Under the pieces are notes generated by a model. It was not told the origin of the DNA and searched no databases. It was given only the letters and a program-made list of their open reading frames with translations. Shown one piece after another: positions 23,286-36,447 of a stretch of 64,000 nt of DNA. The translations under genes were made by a program, and so were the position numbers. The DNA lies in assembly GCF_051401765.1 (NCBI RefSeq), contig NC_135064.1:25332001-25396000 (forward strand). Direction: 5' to 3'. This DNA comes from Calliopsis andreniformis. Its lineage: Eukaryota; Arthropoda; Insecta; Hymenoptera; Andrenidae. Position 1 is the first letter of the stretch; each line of letters starts with the position of its first letter.

Positions 23286-26200
23286 AGTCTGATTAGAGAC
23301 TTTCATTCTCTGCTACCATTCCAAAATTTTTTCTACCATCCAAAGTGAATTCTTTTACCAAGGTAGTAAGCAAGTGAAGCCTGCTGGCGAAATTCTATAT
23401 AGTAGTGCTTGTACGTAAGAAATGAGCGCAATTGCTGTATCAAGATTACAGGAGACGTACGTCTCGGAGTAAGAAAGGTATGGAGAATTGTTGGCTCCCA
23501 GAAGTGGGTAGGAAACTTGTTTAACAACCATTCTTAACGATAATCGATAAGCGTAGCTATCGCAACTACAGATCGGGGGTCATCCCAGTGCTTTGAAGAC
23601 GATCGATTTTCCCTGCTAATGCCAAGAGCATACCTATAATCTTGAAGATGCATAATGAACGAAGACGTAGCAAGTTGGAGATTCTACAGCTGCAGGGTGA
23701 TATTGATAGATTCTGTGGCGAGCGAAAACCACCACGACGAATATGAATACTTAGATTCGAAGCCTGGATGGGAATCTAACGTGGTTTACTAAAATGAACT
23801 CGGTTACGGATGTCGCTTTATGAAGATTCACTAGACTTCGCTAGAATTCACTAGAGTTTTTGCTTTGAACCCATCAGTTTATTAATCTTCTCTCTTCACT
23901 CGTCTCTGAATGAACTCTACAATATTCTTCTTCTCACTTCTATTCCTACACCCTCCCTTTCTCATTTCAATCCTCCTCTCATTGTTCCTCTTCCCAGATC
24001 ACGCTGCTATCCCGACACTGCCCCAGTTATTATCCTCATTATACTGTATAACCATCGCTTTCGCGATATCGGAATTCGATCCCCGAAACAAATGAATAAA
24101 GCTTCCTACATCCTGAACCTTCGAAGCTCTCAGGGAAGCTAAGGTCAGCGCGAAGTCCTTGAAGGGGATGGATGAGAGTGAGATATTAGTCTTCCGAGTC
24201 TGTCGAAATTACAGGCGAGAGGAGGCCGAGTCCCTAATAGGTCCTGCCCGACAGGGGGATCGTTTTTTCCGCAGAGATTTGTGTCAGCCAGCAGCCAGTG
24301 GCGAGGTTTCACAAGCGATATCTGGGAAGCACCCTGGCTCGGGTACCAGCGTCCCATCCACCTACACGCGGAACACACCCTCGACATATCTGCGTCCTAG
24401 GATCCAGCACACTCGCAAGCCACGTGCACACCTACGCTCGAGGGGCAGAGACGAGCGTAGGCAGGAGTCCTCGCCCCCGAGAGGTCTCATCATCGCGCCA
24501 GCAGCAGGAACGAGGACCACCCCTTGGGGAAAGTCAATACCTTCGACCGAGATCGCACCTTCGGAGTGTCTACTTCCCAAAGCCCTACCTCGTTTTTCCA
24601 TCCGCCTTCTTGCCTGTCAAGCCCCCAACTCGCTACGTCTTCCCGCGAGAGGCTTTCGGGAGGCGAATAAAAATTCAGATTAGAAGCCCTGCTACCGAAA
24701 GTCACTCTGGATATTTAATGGACGAATGTTTTATTCACGGAGCCCCGGCGTTTAGCGTTCGCCGCTCGATCGGAGACTGTTTAACCTTTCGACTGAGCGA
24801 GGTGTAAGCAAATGAGCCTGGTGACGGTGATTAGTCAAAGTAGGGTCTGCTTGGTTCCTAGAGGGTGAACGTCTCTTTTTCGTCTGGTAGCTTATGGATG
24901 CATCGGACCAGATCTCGAAGAAATCTGATTTTAGTAAATTTGTTTTATCTGACTTCTGTGTTTATTCTTGTGACCCCTTGCACTTCAAGGTTCCTGCGTG
25001 GCAGGTGACCAAATGCGATTTATTTTTACTCCGTGCCACGTGGACTAATTTCAGCGCGTTAAGATGGGAAGATAATGCGGAAGTGTTAATCGTAAAATTA
25101 TTTTGAGGTCAACTTGAGCGTTAAAATAATGAATCACACTCGTGATACGATGTATTTTAAATCATGGAAGCGAGAATCCTTTTAGGGCAGAGCTTGCAAT
25201 GAGCAGAAAGCTCAAAGAAACCAAGATAACCTTTTCAGTCACACTACTGCAAAATACTAGTCTCTACTATACTACTATATCGTATAAATTTCAAATAAAA
25301 TTAATCCCTCCTCCACTTGAACCAAACAACCCCTCCAAAAATCGTCACCTATCACTACTGACGATCCTCTCGGCAGCAGCCTTTTTCAGAACGACAAAAC
25401 AGAATACAACACGGCAGATCACAGGGAATCACCTCTGATCCAGATAAAAGGCAGCACGGTTCACCAGCCAGAGAGCGGTTCGCATTAAACGAGACGATAT
25501 TCTGAATTATGCGCGGTGGCGCAGCTTCGTTTATTAACGGCGCGCCTTGCGGTGCTTCCTGATTGGTGAAACACAGGGCTGCAGGGGGTGGCGGTGACTG
25601 CTCGGAACCGACAGGCTCGCCTTTTTCCCTCGTTTTTCAGCCCCCGGCTGAACCATAAGTCCGCTCGTATCGCGTCACGTTGCATTAGCGGGCCGCGAGA
25701 CGAGGTGGCACACGCCGTCCTCGGGGCTTCTTCCATTTCACGTCCTGGCATCCCCCGACGACCCGTTTCCAAGCCCCCATCAGCCTTCGAATTGTCGTCT
25801 TTCCGCTCTCTATCCCTCCACCCCCACGGCCCCGACACGATATGCATGTCCTTCGGTCTACTTCTGTAACCGCGTTTCGCTCTGGTTCGCTCGAACGCCC
25901 CCGCCGCGGACGAACCACCCCTTTTTCACCCTCGAACGTCCGTTTGGTGTTCTCGTCGATCGATTTCGTTGCGTTTATTCTGGGATTTGACTGGTCTTCC
26001 TCTTGGCTCTTAAGTGAATCAGTGGGGGCGAGGAGTAATAAGATCGTCTAGCCTTAGCTTGGGGGAAGTGGATTATATTTTTGAAGACCGATTTTGGTAT
26101 TGGGAAGTAAGGACGGTGGAAAATGCATGAGAGTATAAGGAACTATGTAGATCTCTTTTATAAATACAAATTTCTTCAATGGTTCACTAATCCATAAACT

Positions 26201-27006
26201 CCCAGTTTAGTAATAGAACTCATAATAAGGGTGTGTTTCTCTCAATTCGTAATTTTTTTAATTTCTTTATTCGAAGTAAGGTAAATGTCCCAATACCTAA
26301 ACGCTTAAGAGAACAACCTGAAATTGTATATCCCGATACTTTAATTATGAGGTCCCAGAAACTGAGGATACACCACCCATCAGCATCGTCACCCTCCAAA
26401 AATCAGCACTGACTTAGACTCCCGAGTAACTAGTAAGCGGACTCTCGCTCCGTGACAGTCGAGGACAGAAAGACGGAAGAGAGACAAGAGAGGATAAACC
26501 GAGAACCTCGGCATCAGAGACGAGGGTAGTCGGGGGTGACGGCGCTGCCAGCTTCCACCGTTGGTTATATCGGAGGCCAGATAGTCGTGCATCCTCTGTC
26601 GAGGGGGAGGGATGCCAGAGGGACGGAAGAGTAAAGAATTATACTACGTGCCCCGAGTGTCAAGTCGCGGGGGTGGTTTATGGAAGAACCGTAGAGGCGA
26701 GCCAGCCGTTAGAGGGTTACACTCGCCAGTGGCGGCGTTCGGGGTGCTCTCGCGGAACTCGTTAATGGTCGCTATCTTTTGAATACACTCTTCCCTGGAC
26801 CGCTTCGAGCGATCGTTCAAAGCGCCACGACGAGTTCGGAGATGCGGGTGTTCGGCGTTTTTAGAAAAACTCCTCGCAGACTCTGGCGTTTGGTGAAGCG
26901 GGTTAATGGATTTCTCGCGCTTAGGAGAAGGCAAACGTGGTTTCAAAGCGGAAGAAGTTACTGTAATATATTCAATTTTCAATTTCTGACTTAGACTGAG
27001 GCTACT
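23286..27006. other. Intronic sequence, no gene seen
   Basis: This contains GC/CpG-rich blocks at about 24130-24680 and 25530-25960 and AT-rich sequence elsewhere. Overlapping frames of 169 and 174 codons at 24159-24807 on the + strand use random-looking residues and have no family features. No gene supported. Confidence 0.5.
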
Positions 27007-27125
27007 GTGGATGCGTTTTCTGGTGAACTGATGTTCTGACGAGTATGTTTCAACTATTTTTCGTACGAGCGAGACAAGTTCGGGCATACTCGTCAGAACA
27101 TCAGCTCTTCAGAAAAGGCATCCAC
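27007..27125. ncRNA. Candidate long microRNA-type precursor hairpin
   Basis: The 41-nt arm at 27007-27047 and the reverse complement of 27085-27125 agree at 37 of 41 positions, with no gaps and a 37-nt loop (27048-27084). The four differences are scattered (arm positions 9, 17, 18 and 21); one is a G-U pair in + strand RNA and another in minus-strand RNA. The loop-proximal 20 bp (CTGATGTTCTGACGAGTATG) are perfectly paired. Flanking DNA pairs only weakly, so the hairpin has sharp ends. It has no TIR-like ends of the MITE families here. I recognise no known microRNA seed. If transcribed with mam it would be intronic on the minus strand. A young palindromic insertion is the main alternative. Confidence 0.45.
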
Positions 27126-30100
27126 TAGAACTGCAGATTTGATTGATCTCATCCACGCAGATTGCAACGGGAACCGCGGTTATCCTCCCTCTTTTTTCGT
27201 CCAATACTGGGGACCCTGCCTAGGTAGCCTACATTAGAAATATTTATGTACACTATTGTACACCAACTGTTTCCAACGCAGTAAATAAAGAATGGGATTT
27301 CAAGTACAAAGAGTATAACTTTATAGAACAAATCACAAAGTATATTTTCGTGAGTCAGAAGGAGGATAAGGAGCCCCATAAACAGGATACTAAAATCGGA
27401 ATCTGAAGAGCTATGCTTGAATGGTTTACCGTTGCTAAAGACAGCTCCGGGATCGGTGTCAAGTAGCAAGAAAAATATTTGCAGGCTACGCTTGCCCTAA
27501 CCTTTGAACCTTTCGCTTTTAAATCGCGAGAGCGAAGGACGTCACCTCGCGAAAGAACAAAGGCTCCTTGACACCGTGCGACGTGACCTTTAACTTCTTC
27601 TCTAACCGTTTTAAGACACCTACGCTCCCTATTTACAGCACAAGAAAAACACATTCTTCGTACACAAAAATGAATCACAATTGATTTTGAAAAAGAAATT
27701 GATTCAGCTCAGAAAAATCGACTTTTGCTTACTACCACAAATATCAAAATAATTTCTGGCTACAATTTTAATCGCAAAAATAGATAATAATTATTTACCA
27801 GGGCAGAAAAGACAATTTATATTTCAAAAAATCAACCTCTGAGTGATGAAGAAAATATGGAAGAGTTATTTACCTTGCCATTTGATTGGTAAGGTCGATT
27901 TCCCTCGAACACTCGCGTTGGAATCTAAATACGCGAAAGAACGCGGCCGAGGACGGCAAGGATGAAATAATTCGTGGCAAGTAGGCCGTAAGAAATCTTA
28001 ATTGAAGCTCTGGAAGGGTCCATATCCAGGCCGTGTATTTTCGGGCGTTGGGCGGCACGTGAATGGCCCAGGCGGCGTCCCCGACGTCGAATTCCAAAGC
28101 CGAAAGCCGATGAAGAAAGCCGGAGTGCAGCGAACCGCGCCAGTGAATTGGCTCGAACAGAGAAATCTATTCTGACCGCGGGATACGCCGTGTGCTCGCG
28201 ATACGCTAATATAGTATGCTTCGCAGAAGCTAAGAATGGCATGAGGACCGCCATCGAATTCTGTTGTTCGCTTTTGGCCCCGCTCGCGCTCCGGCTCGCG
28301 CGCGCGCGCGGATGTAGCCGCGGTGCAATTTAATTCCGAGGTTATTTTCGTGGACAGAGGAAGAACAATATCCGGCGAGAATCGGGAATTTGCTCTAGAA
28401 CCGACTATTGCCATCGTTCGTTTTCCAAATTCGTCGAATTTCAGATTTTTACCAATTACAGAGAATTCAGGTTTCAACATTTTCGAGGAATGTGTTGTGG
28501 CAAATCGCTGGTAGAACAGAAAAGATATTAACAAATATAAGGCAGAAATTAAAGAAATAAGTATACATTTTCTTTAAGAGAGACTCAGTTCCTATTTCAA
28601 CTAAATGAAAATGAATTAACTCTCTCTTTTCTCAAAAAAAGCCAAAGCCGACAAATTCTCACTAATTATCGATTTCTTCCGCAACATTCACCCCAAAAAC
28701 TGGACCTAATCCCCAAGGATCTCATCGCCAAGGAGATCGTTCACATTCGACCAAAATTTGTCGCGTTTCCCCGAAATAAACCGACGAGAATTCATCCGAA
28801 AAACTTGCAAAGTTTTCGCGTAAAATTTTGCATATGAGGCGCCTTTCTCGTTGGAGAAGAAATCGTTACGAGAAATCGTACACGGAACCGATAACTTAAC
28901 GTTGTCAGCCACTTCTCTCGCAGCGAATGATCACACGGAGAACTCGCGCGCGCGATCCCAAACAGCTGGAAGTAGAAACTTTTCGAGTCGCAAGTTCGAC
29001 GATCCAGCACTGCGTAAAGTGTTCGAAGGTTCCAATTCCGAGTCCCTTCGATCGAGACTTAGTATCGGGAACCTACTCCACGGAAAATTGGATTAGCTTC
29101 GATATCACGCTGGTAGAGTCAGCTAGTTCTCGATTCTTTCGTGAAACTTGAATTTGCGTTGCATGTTGTTTCGAAGAGCACTTTGATTTTGAGGGTATGT
29201 ACACGATAATGCTGCTTGAGGGTGCTCGATACGTTGATTTGCGTCTGTAACTGATCCGTGTGAAGTGCGTGCAAGAGGGCGACTTTGCAAGTTATTTTAG
29301 GGTAGAAGATTATTTGAGAGTTTTTTAACGCTCAGCAGAGATTTCAACAAAACAGAAAGCATCCAAAATGATCTCAAAAAGAATTCAACCAAGAAAGTTC
29401 GAACTTGTCCAGGCTCTGTTTTAAGCTCCACAAGGAACTATGCCCAGCAGGGTGATTCCTAAGAACAATTCCAGGAAAGTAGGCGAAGGACGCGAATATG
29501 GGTTATTCAGAAAGCACGTTCGCTCGAACGTGACACGAACAGTTCCGTGACCATCGTCTGCTCTCCCGAGACGATCGTGAATCTATCAGAAGGTAATTTT
29601 CGCGATCTCAGGAGCATTAGCTAAATGAGGACACCCCTCCCTTTTCCTCCATCGCGTCGGCCCAGCGCAATAAGCTTCCAGAGATCGAAATTCTGGCGCG
29701 GCTCTCGTCCGCGGTGATAAAAGTTTAATCGACTCTAGGCATCGCCGTTGCATATCCAATAACTACAAATTCCACTTTGCATTTCGCCGATCTTGCCCTC
29801 CCCCTCGGCCTAACTACATCAACCCCGTTGATAAGTATAACTTAGTTGAGATAATATCGAGAAGCTCGAAGAGTCTTTAACTCGAAGCAGCTGAACTTGT
29901 AGGACCCACGGAATTTGGAAGTTTGGAAAATTAGAAAAGTAGCAATTCAAATCAGTCGAGTGATTACCTATTCACACTGGAACTCCCAATTATCAACGCA
30001 TATCTATTTCTACTTTATACCAATCGAATACACGAACCACTTTCATCGATCTCCAATTACAACCCCCTCAATATCCTCAAAAAAAACCTGTAACATTCCC

Positions 30101-33100
30101 TCTTAACAATTTCCCAAACCCCGAAAGCCCATACATAATCCAACTCTCCCATCGCAGAAGTACCCAGAACACATATTCAAAGCCAAAGCAAGTAAACCTT
30201 AAAAAAGAGTCATTAGAGCCATTTCTGAGCGGCGTTACCGAATATTCCGCCATTCAGGAAGCCAGCAAACGGTAGCTCTCGAGCTACCTAACCGTAACTC
30301 TGGCGTTTCCACGCAACAGAGAAAAGTACGCCAGCAGAGGAGCTGTTGGATCTAGAGCTTCAGGTGCTTTGGCTTGAGAGGGATGGGGTATGCGTAGGCA
30401 ACGTTCGAGAGGGGTAATAAAAGGCAGAGACACGAGGACGGTGGCCAAGCGAGGGCGGTGGATGGGGGTGGCAGGATGGCTAACGTCGGATGAAAGGACG
30501 CGGCGATGAAGACGGAAGGGCGGATAAACGCGTAGTGTCCGTCGTCAGTGGCCTAGTGTTGGCCACGTTGTGCACATAACGCGCGACGCCGACGCCGATG
30601 CTGGACTGCTGCAATGCGGCGATGTCGGCATTTTAATTGAAAACGACGCCTCTCGCTCGCGATATCCACCGCGCTCAGCGCTCTCTTCTCTCTGCCGCTA
30701 ACCACTTCTCGCTTCTTCGCTCATCCATTCGTGGTTTATTAATGAACGTTAATGTCGTAGGAGCAAGCGTCGTCCCTTTTAATTGCGTCCCTGAATTATT
30801 CACCGTGTAGCCGCGCGTGTTCACGTTGCAGCTTCCTACCCTGCGGACGTACTCCTTATTTTTGGGATTTTCGACGTTGCATCGAACTGGATTCGTTTAT
30901 AATATTAGTTTATCTGGGGAGCTATTTTGTCGTTGGAGATTATTTTGAGAGTTCAGATATTCGTATGGGGGATGTAGAATTGGAAATAGAGAAGTTTAAA
31001 TGAAAAGTAGAACCTTCACTTGAAATTCGTAAATTTTATGATAGATTCATAAAAATAAAAAACTTAGCCACCAGTAGAATGCTTCATTACTTAAAATGGT
31101 GATAAATTATCTAGTGGAGATCTTGTGGTGAAACAAGTTCTGCTTCTATGACTTCATTGAATTAAAATAATTATTTTCTTATATACAAAATTTCTAAGAA
31201 ATAGTTAATAGAAATAGTCAGTAGAATTCTGTTATGATAGTTAATCTAATTACAAACAATTACAAGCCTAATTGCTGATTCGACTATAACTTTTTTTTAG
31301 AAAATTTTGTGATTTTTCCTTCACTAAGTATGTGCTCTCTTGAGGTAGAAGTTGAGGGAACATATTACGTATGGGATGACCTGATATAACGTGGCCTACT
31401 TTTCCTCTGTATGAGTGGAGTGTGTTTTCTACGTGACATGGAGGTTTAAAGCGTATATGAGCAAAATGAAGTCAAACACTAGGGAGTATTGAATGTTTGG
31501 CATTTTCCATATGCAACTGGATAACGTGGGGGTCACCACTTTGAACGTTTCAGAAATAGAAGAGTCGCTAAAGCAAAGTGAAGAGGATTAACAAAAGACG
31601 ACGAAGCACAGAATATTAAACATTGAACTACGAGATTAAGCAAGTCTAGATAAAATAAAAAATCAAAGTGCAAAGAAAAAATGTCACCCTGAAGACGTTG
31701 TACTCCTTACACACATTTCAGTCCCATTTTCCCTAGCTTCCAATATCCTACCCCACACGAAGAATAAAAAATCTTAAATTATTCCATGATTACATAACCT
31801 CTTATCCCCTAAACCTGAAACCCTATCGAAACCTGTATCCACACCACACCCCAAAACTTTCTTCCAAACTTCCTTGCAAAACCCCTCGAAACAGACAACA
31901 TCTCCACAACAAACCACCACTAATTCCCACTTACGTGATCGATGCCCAGACTACCCACATCCACCAGCATCCATCGCGTTAGCAGCGCTTCAACCCTCCT
32001 AATTAATCATGCGCAGGCAACAATAGAACTGGGTACTCGCTTAACAACCTCCGTGAAATTACACGTTTTAAAACGTAGTCGGTAGAAGTTACTTTCGGAA
32101 ATGGACGACTCCAGTCGCGAATATGTACCGTCTGGTAGACCAGAGGGAGGCGAGATAGAACGGCGTCTGCTGGCTGACAAGCAGGGAGAAACGAACGCGA
32201 CAGAGAGGCTGGACGTAAAGGGAGACGCATTGTTTACAGTAATGAAGGCGTAAATAAGTGATGAGCCGCGCGACGCATCGATCTCGGTCGGGCCATGGCT
32301 CCGTTTGGTACGGCACTGCGCTCGGAACTCGGGGAGGCTACCCCCCGATGTGCCAGCAACCCCCTCCGACCGCGCACCAGACGTCGACGAGCTCTTTTCC
32401 CGCCTGCTCCCTCTCGGTTTAATAACCTTTCTCCTGCTATCGCCGAGCGCGATAAGCAGCGCGCCACCGACTTCTGCCGATCATCGAAAGCGAGTCGTTA
32501 ATTATTAATTAAAATTTCGCCCAATCTGCTGGTTTCTTCTTCCCCGTTAGCGAGAGCGATACGGGACGCAGAATTAATGGGAACAGCATGGACTCTTGCA
32601 ATGAAGCTGATAAGCTGCCAGCTACGAGAATCTTCAATTGGGGGTTTAGGGGTGAGGTCGAGTGTTGGTTTATGGGGGTGGTTTACTGGGGATAGTTTAC
32701 TAGATATTTGTTTGTGTTTGTTGGAATTTTGGAAACAGGGCGAGAATATTGAGAATCAAAGAAATATGATACTACGATTTTAGTAGAATAAGTAGGAAAT
32801 TGAGGGTGGTATATGATTAATGAAACTATTTCTTAAGAAATTATTGTGTTAAGTAGGTTTACTTGTACTTTTTATTTCTCACGTGTTTGCATCGCATTAG
32901 CTGAGGATTAATAAAGAATAGTTACTCCTACTCCCCTCTCTACTTTTCCCCTTTGCCATCGTCCCTCCATTTCTCTATTACTTTCTGTGTCCTTCCCCTC
33001 AATTTTCATCTACTCTACCACTATCCGCTTTTGTCCCTTCTATTTCTGTCTTTTTCCTCCTACCTTCTCTATCCCATTCTCCAAATTAGAAATTCATTTA

Positions 33101-36100
33101 TTCCACACGTCTGACAATTACATTTTTCCTCCATCCATAAAATATTAACGAAGAAAGGTTTCCTCGTCGCGCTATCGTACTCATGCAACACCCTCCGCCC
33201 CTGGTCGCTTCCTTCGCGGATGTTTTCGCGAAACCGAGGCTCCTGTGTGCGCGCTAAGCTATTGACAGTCGCAGGCCGATGGAAAACACGATACGTTAAT
33301 CGGAGTATAGATAATTCCTTAGCTACCGTCTTCCGTCCCCTTTACGAAGCGAATGTTAATGGAAAACATACGGCAGAGTTTGTTCTCTGAACATCCGGTG
33401 AGTAATTGAAGCTTCGTTGAAAACTACGCGTCACATAAGATTACTAGAATTCAGTAGTAGATACACGTTATGTAGCCAGACGAGGCCTAACAAAAATTGG
33501 AACTTCAGAGTGTAATAATTTTTTAGTATCTGAATATTTGGATAAGTTTCTTAAAATTCGTATGCTTGACGCTACGCAGAACCTCAAATTCTTAAGGTAC
33601 TAAATTCGAACTTTCCTGCACTTCACCTACGACCAGCTTAAAATTGCATAACGACGATTAGGTAATTTCCTTGGGGAATCAACCTGTTGACCAGCCTCGC
33701 AACTCGATCGAATGTCTCCGAATTTTAATACGAATTTCCGATTTATCCTGGTGGATGAAAAATCGGCAACGATAAACGATAGAACGCGACTGGATCCAAG
33801 AACAGCTATTATGCAATATTGACGGCGCATGCTCGCCGCGATAACGTGCATCCGACCTTGCCATACGTTTCAGAAACTCGCGACAAACACGGCGTCTCGG
33901 GTTTCGCATTAGGCTCTGTCGACTGGCGAGTAACCTAATTATTCAAGATGTGGACTAATTCGGGCAATGGCGCGGACGAGGATTAATTTTTGCGGCTTGA
34001 ACGAGGAAGAGCGCAATTATCTGAGTCGGCAGGATGTTGACATTAAGCGTTTGTTGCACATCGTAAAGGAATTGCTGAGAAAATTTGTGATTTAGCCTGT
34101 TAACGAGGAGAAACGATTCCAGTTTATTTACAGGATACATTAAATGAAGTAGTTCGTCTTTATACCTGAAAGTAACTGATCGTTGCTGCACCGAATAGAG
34201 TGAAATCGGTACAAGTAATTCAGGAAGAAAGACATTCTTGAGCTTTCAATTGCAGTAGCAAAATTATATTGAAATATTCGATACTGTCTGTGGGAATAAT
34301 CTTTCTGCTCGTTAATATGGATGATTCAATCGAATTTTGTTATTTGAGTGAACTTTAAGACGACTTTGATACATGTGATATTTATAGGTATGAATCAGAA
34401 ACTGCTCAAGATGCTTTTCATAGTTAAATCTCGGAAATAGTAGGTACTGCTTTCGAACTGTTATACTACTCGCAAGACGTCCAACTGATACTATATAATC
34501 TCTTTTTTTTAACGAGAAACATTTCCAGGAAATATTTGTGTCTCCATGCTTATCAAGAAGAAGCTGCTATTTTTAATCGAGCTACATTTTAAGAACAAAA
34601 AATATACACTACTTCTCGAATAGTACCTGCTACTATTTACTTTACAAATAATTTCGTACTTTTTGCTAAGACTGTCTTACAAATAATGTAAATATCTTCC
34701 CTGAATACTGTCTTGCGTCAATTAAGAATGAACTATCTTGTCACTGGGTCAAATTTTTCGAAGCACAAGATTTTCTCCTGGATAAGTGAAATAATGTTCA
34801 CAAGCAGTGAAACGTAGAAGCTTGGACGCGAAGGAGATCAACATTGAATCGCACTTACGTCATCCTTTAGACGGCAAGACGGACTCCGATATCATTGGGA
34901 GCATCTCGTCGTCGCTCGCCACGCCTAATTATCATCCCCTGTCCGCACAGCGAGAAAGTATGCGCTAGAAGGCAACCAATCATGGAGAACCGTCACGCAC
35001 CATTCGTTCTGTGTACCTAATATTCATTCAATTTTCAATTTCTCTATATAGACTATGCTTTTTTGGCCAAAACAATTTTTCCTCTTTTCAGCAATTCAAT
35101 AAAGTGTCCAAAATTCAGATCCTGAGTAAACGTCACATATTTGCCAAACAGTCTATGTTCCTAAAAATGAACAACTTCGCTTAAATCTTCGTGAACTTTG
35201 TGAACGTAATTATTTTACTCAGTCTTGTCTCATTTTATTTATATATAGTTTTCGAGAGGAAAATAGTTCTTTATAGTTTCATTCATGACCTCGAAAGGGC
35301 TTGCACTGACTCAGAACTGGTAGCCCACATTCGAGACACAGATTGACAACAGATACTACGAGCAGAGGAGATGTAATCGCAGGTTGCTCGACGCGCCAAG
35401 GGGACGTCTTTCCCGAGAGTTCGCCATGCAAATTGAAATCGACGCGCAGTTTCTTCCGTTTACCGTTACCCGAGCGACTCAATAATCTGATCAGGGGATC
35501 GAATTGAGACGCAGATCGCGCGCTATTCGATAGACCCAAGGAATCGGCGCCACTCCTGTCGAGCCTCCCATTCTTTCCTGGTTGTCGTCCAAGCGATTTC
35601 ACGAGAAAACTACGAGTCGCCTCGAGGCCCCCCGCAGTTGAAATATTCCTCGCGTTCCTCTGCATCGTAATCGTGCCGTACGAAAGGTATAAGAGCGATT
35701 AGCGCGGCAGGTCGAATAACAAGGGAACGGGTTTAGCAGGAAAGTCGCGGAGGAACGACACTGTGCTAAATTCGTGATTTACAAGTGGAGCGGAAGTGGC
35801 TATCGCACAAAGCCATAGCGCGGACCTAATGCACTCGTAAACGAATTTTATTGTCGTGTGGTTGCGCAAACAAGTAGCCAGAGGCTGGCGTGGTGAAAAA
35901 TAGAGCAACGTGTGCGGCGTGGCTGCCCGCCGCGGACTCGGCGTATCGCCGATGCCTGGAATAATATTGGACAAGCCGCCGCGGCCCGTGGTGACGTTAA
36001 ACGTCGACTTACGTCGCTTACAAACCGCGCAAACTTATACACCGACGGCGCACCTTCCAATTTTCCGTTCGACACAAGTTTGTCAGCAACTTCGCCACTT

Positions 36101-36308
36101 TCTACCAGCGTGGCGCTCCCCTTCGGGACCTGCGCGCCAACTTGGACCCCAGCTTTGCTAATCTAACGACCTGAATCTTTCATAACCCACTGCAGCTGAA
36201 AACTCGCGATGCATTTGCAAAATTAGCGGAGAAATTTGCGAGCTATTGCAATTTCGTTTCGTGAAATTAGTACTGTGTACATTTTCCCTGTTTGTTCTGC
36301 ACAAGGAA
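27126..36308. other. Intronic sequence, no gene seen
   Basis: This is about 9 kb of intron. CpG-rich patches lie at 28080-28330, 30400-30740, 32240-32480 and 35280-36160. 32930-33120 is pyrimidine-rich on the + strand. AT-rich stretches fill the rest. A 128-codon minus-strand frame at 35279-35665 and a 178-codon one at 27998-28534 have no recognisable domain or splice context. A decayed inverted repeat around AAATAGTA and GGTACT (34435-34458 against 34612-34640) may be an old element. Confidence 0.5.
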
Positions 36309-36447
36309 TTCCAAATTTTCACATTTTCAACTGTTCAAAATTTTTAATTTTCAAATGTACAGAATTTCAAATATTCAAATATTCAAAATTTCGAAATTTT
36401 AAATATTGAAAATTTTCAAATATTCAAAATATTAATTTTCAAACTAT
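36309..36447. repeat. AT-rich degenerate array, AAATATTCAAAATTTTC type
   Basis: Loose repeats of TTCAAATATTCAAA, AAATTTTCA and AATATTGAAAATTTTC. This is the reverse-complement vocabulary of the arrays at 2601-2740 and 45958-46137. Confidence 0.65.

Noticed and set aside
24159..24807. Overlapping 174- and 169-codon + strand frames
   Set aside because: They lie in a GC-rich block with few stops, overlap in different frames, and have no motif or splice signals.
34435..34640. Inverted repeat around AAATAGTA and GGTACT
   Set aside because: The arms need gaps and cover only about 20 bases over a 150-nt loop. It may be a decayed element but is too weak to annotate as a feature of its own.
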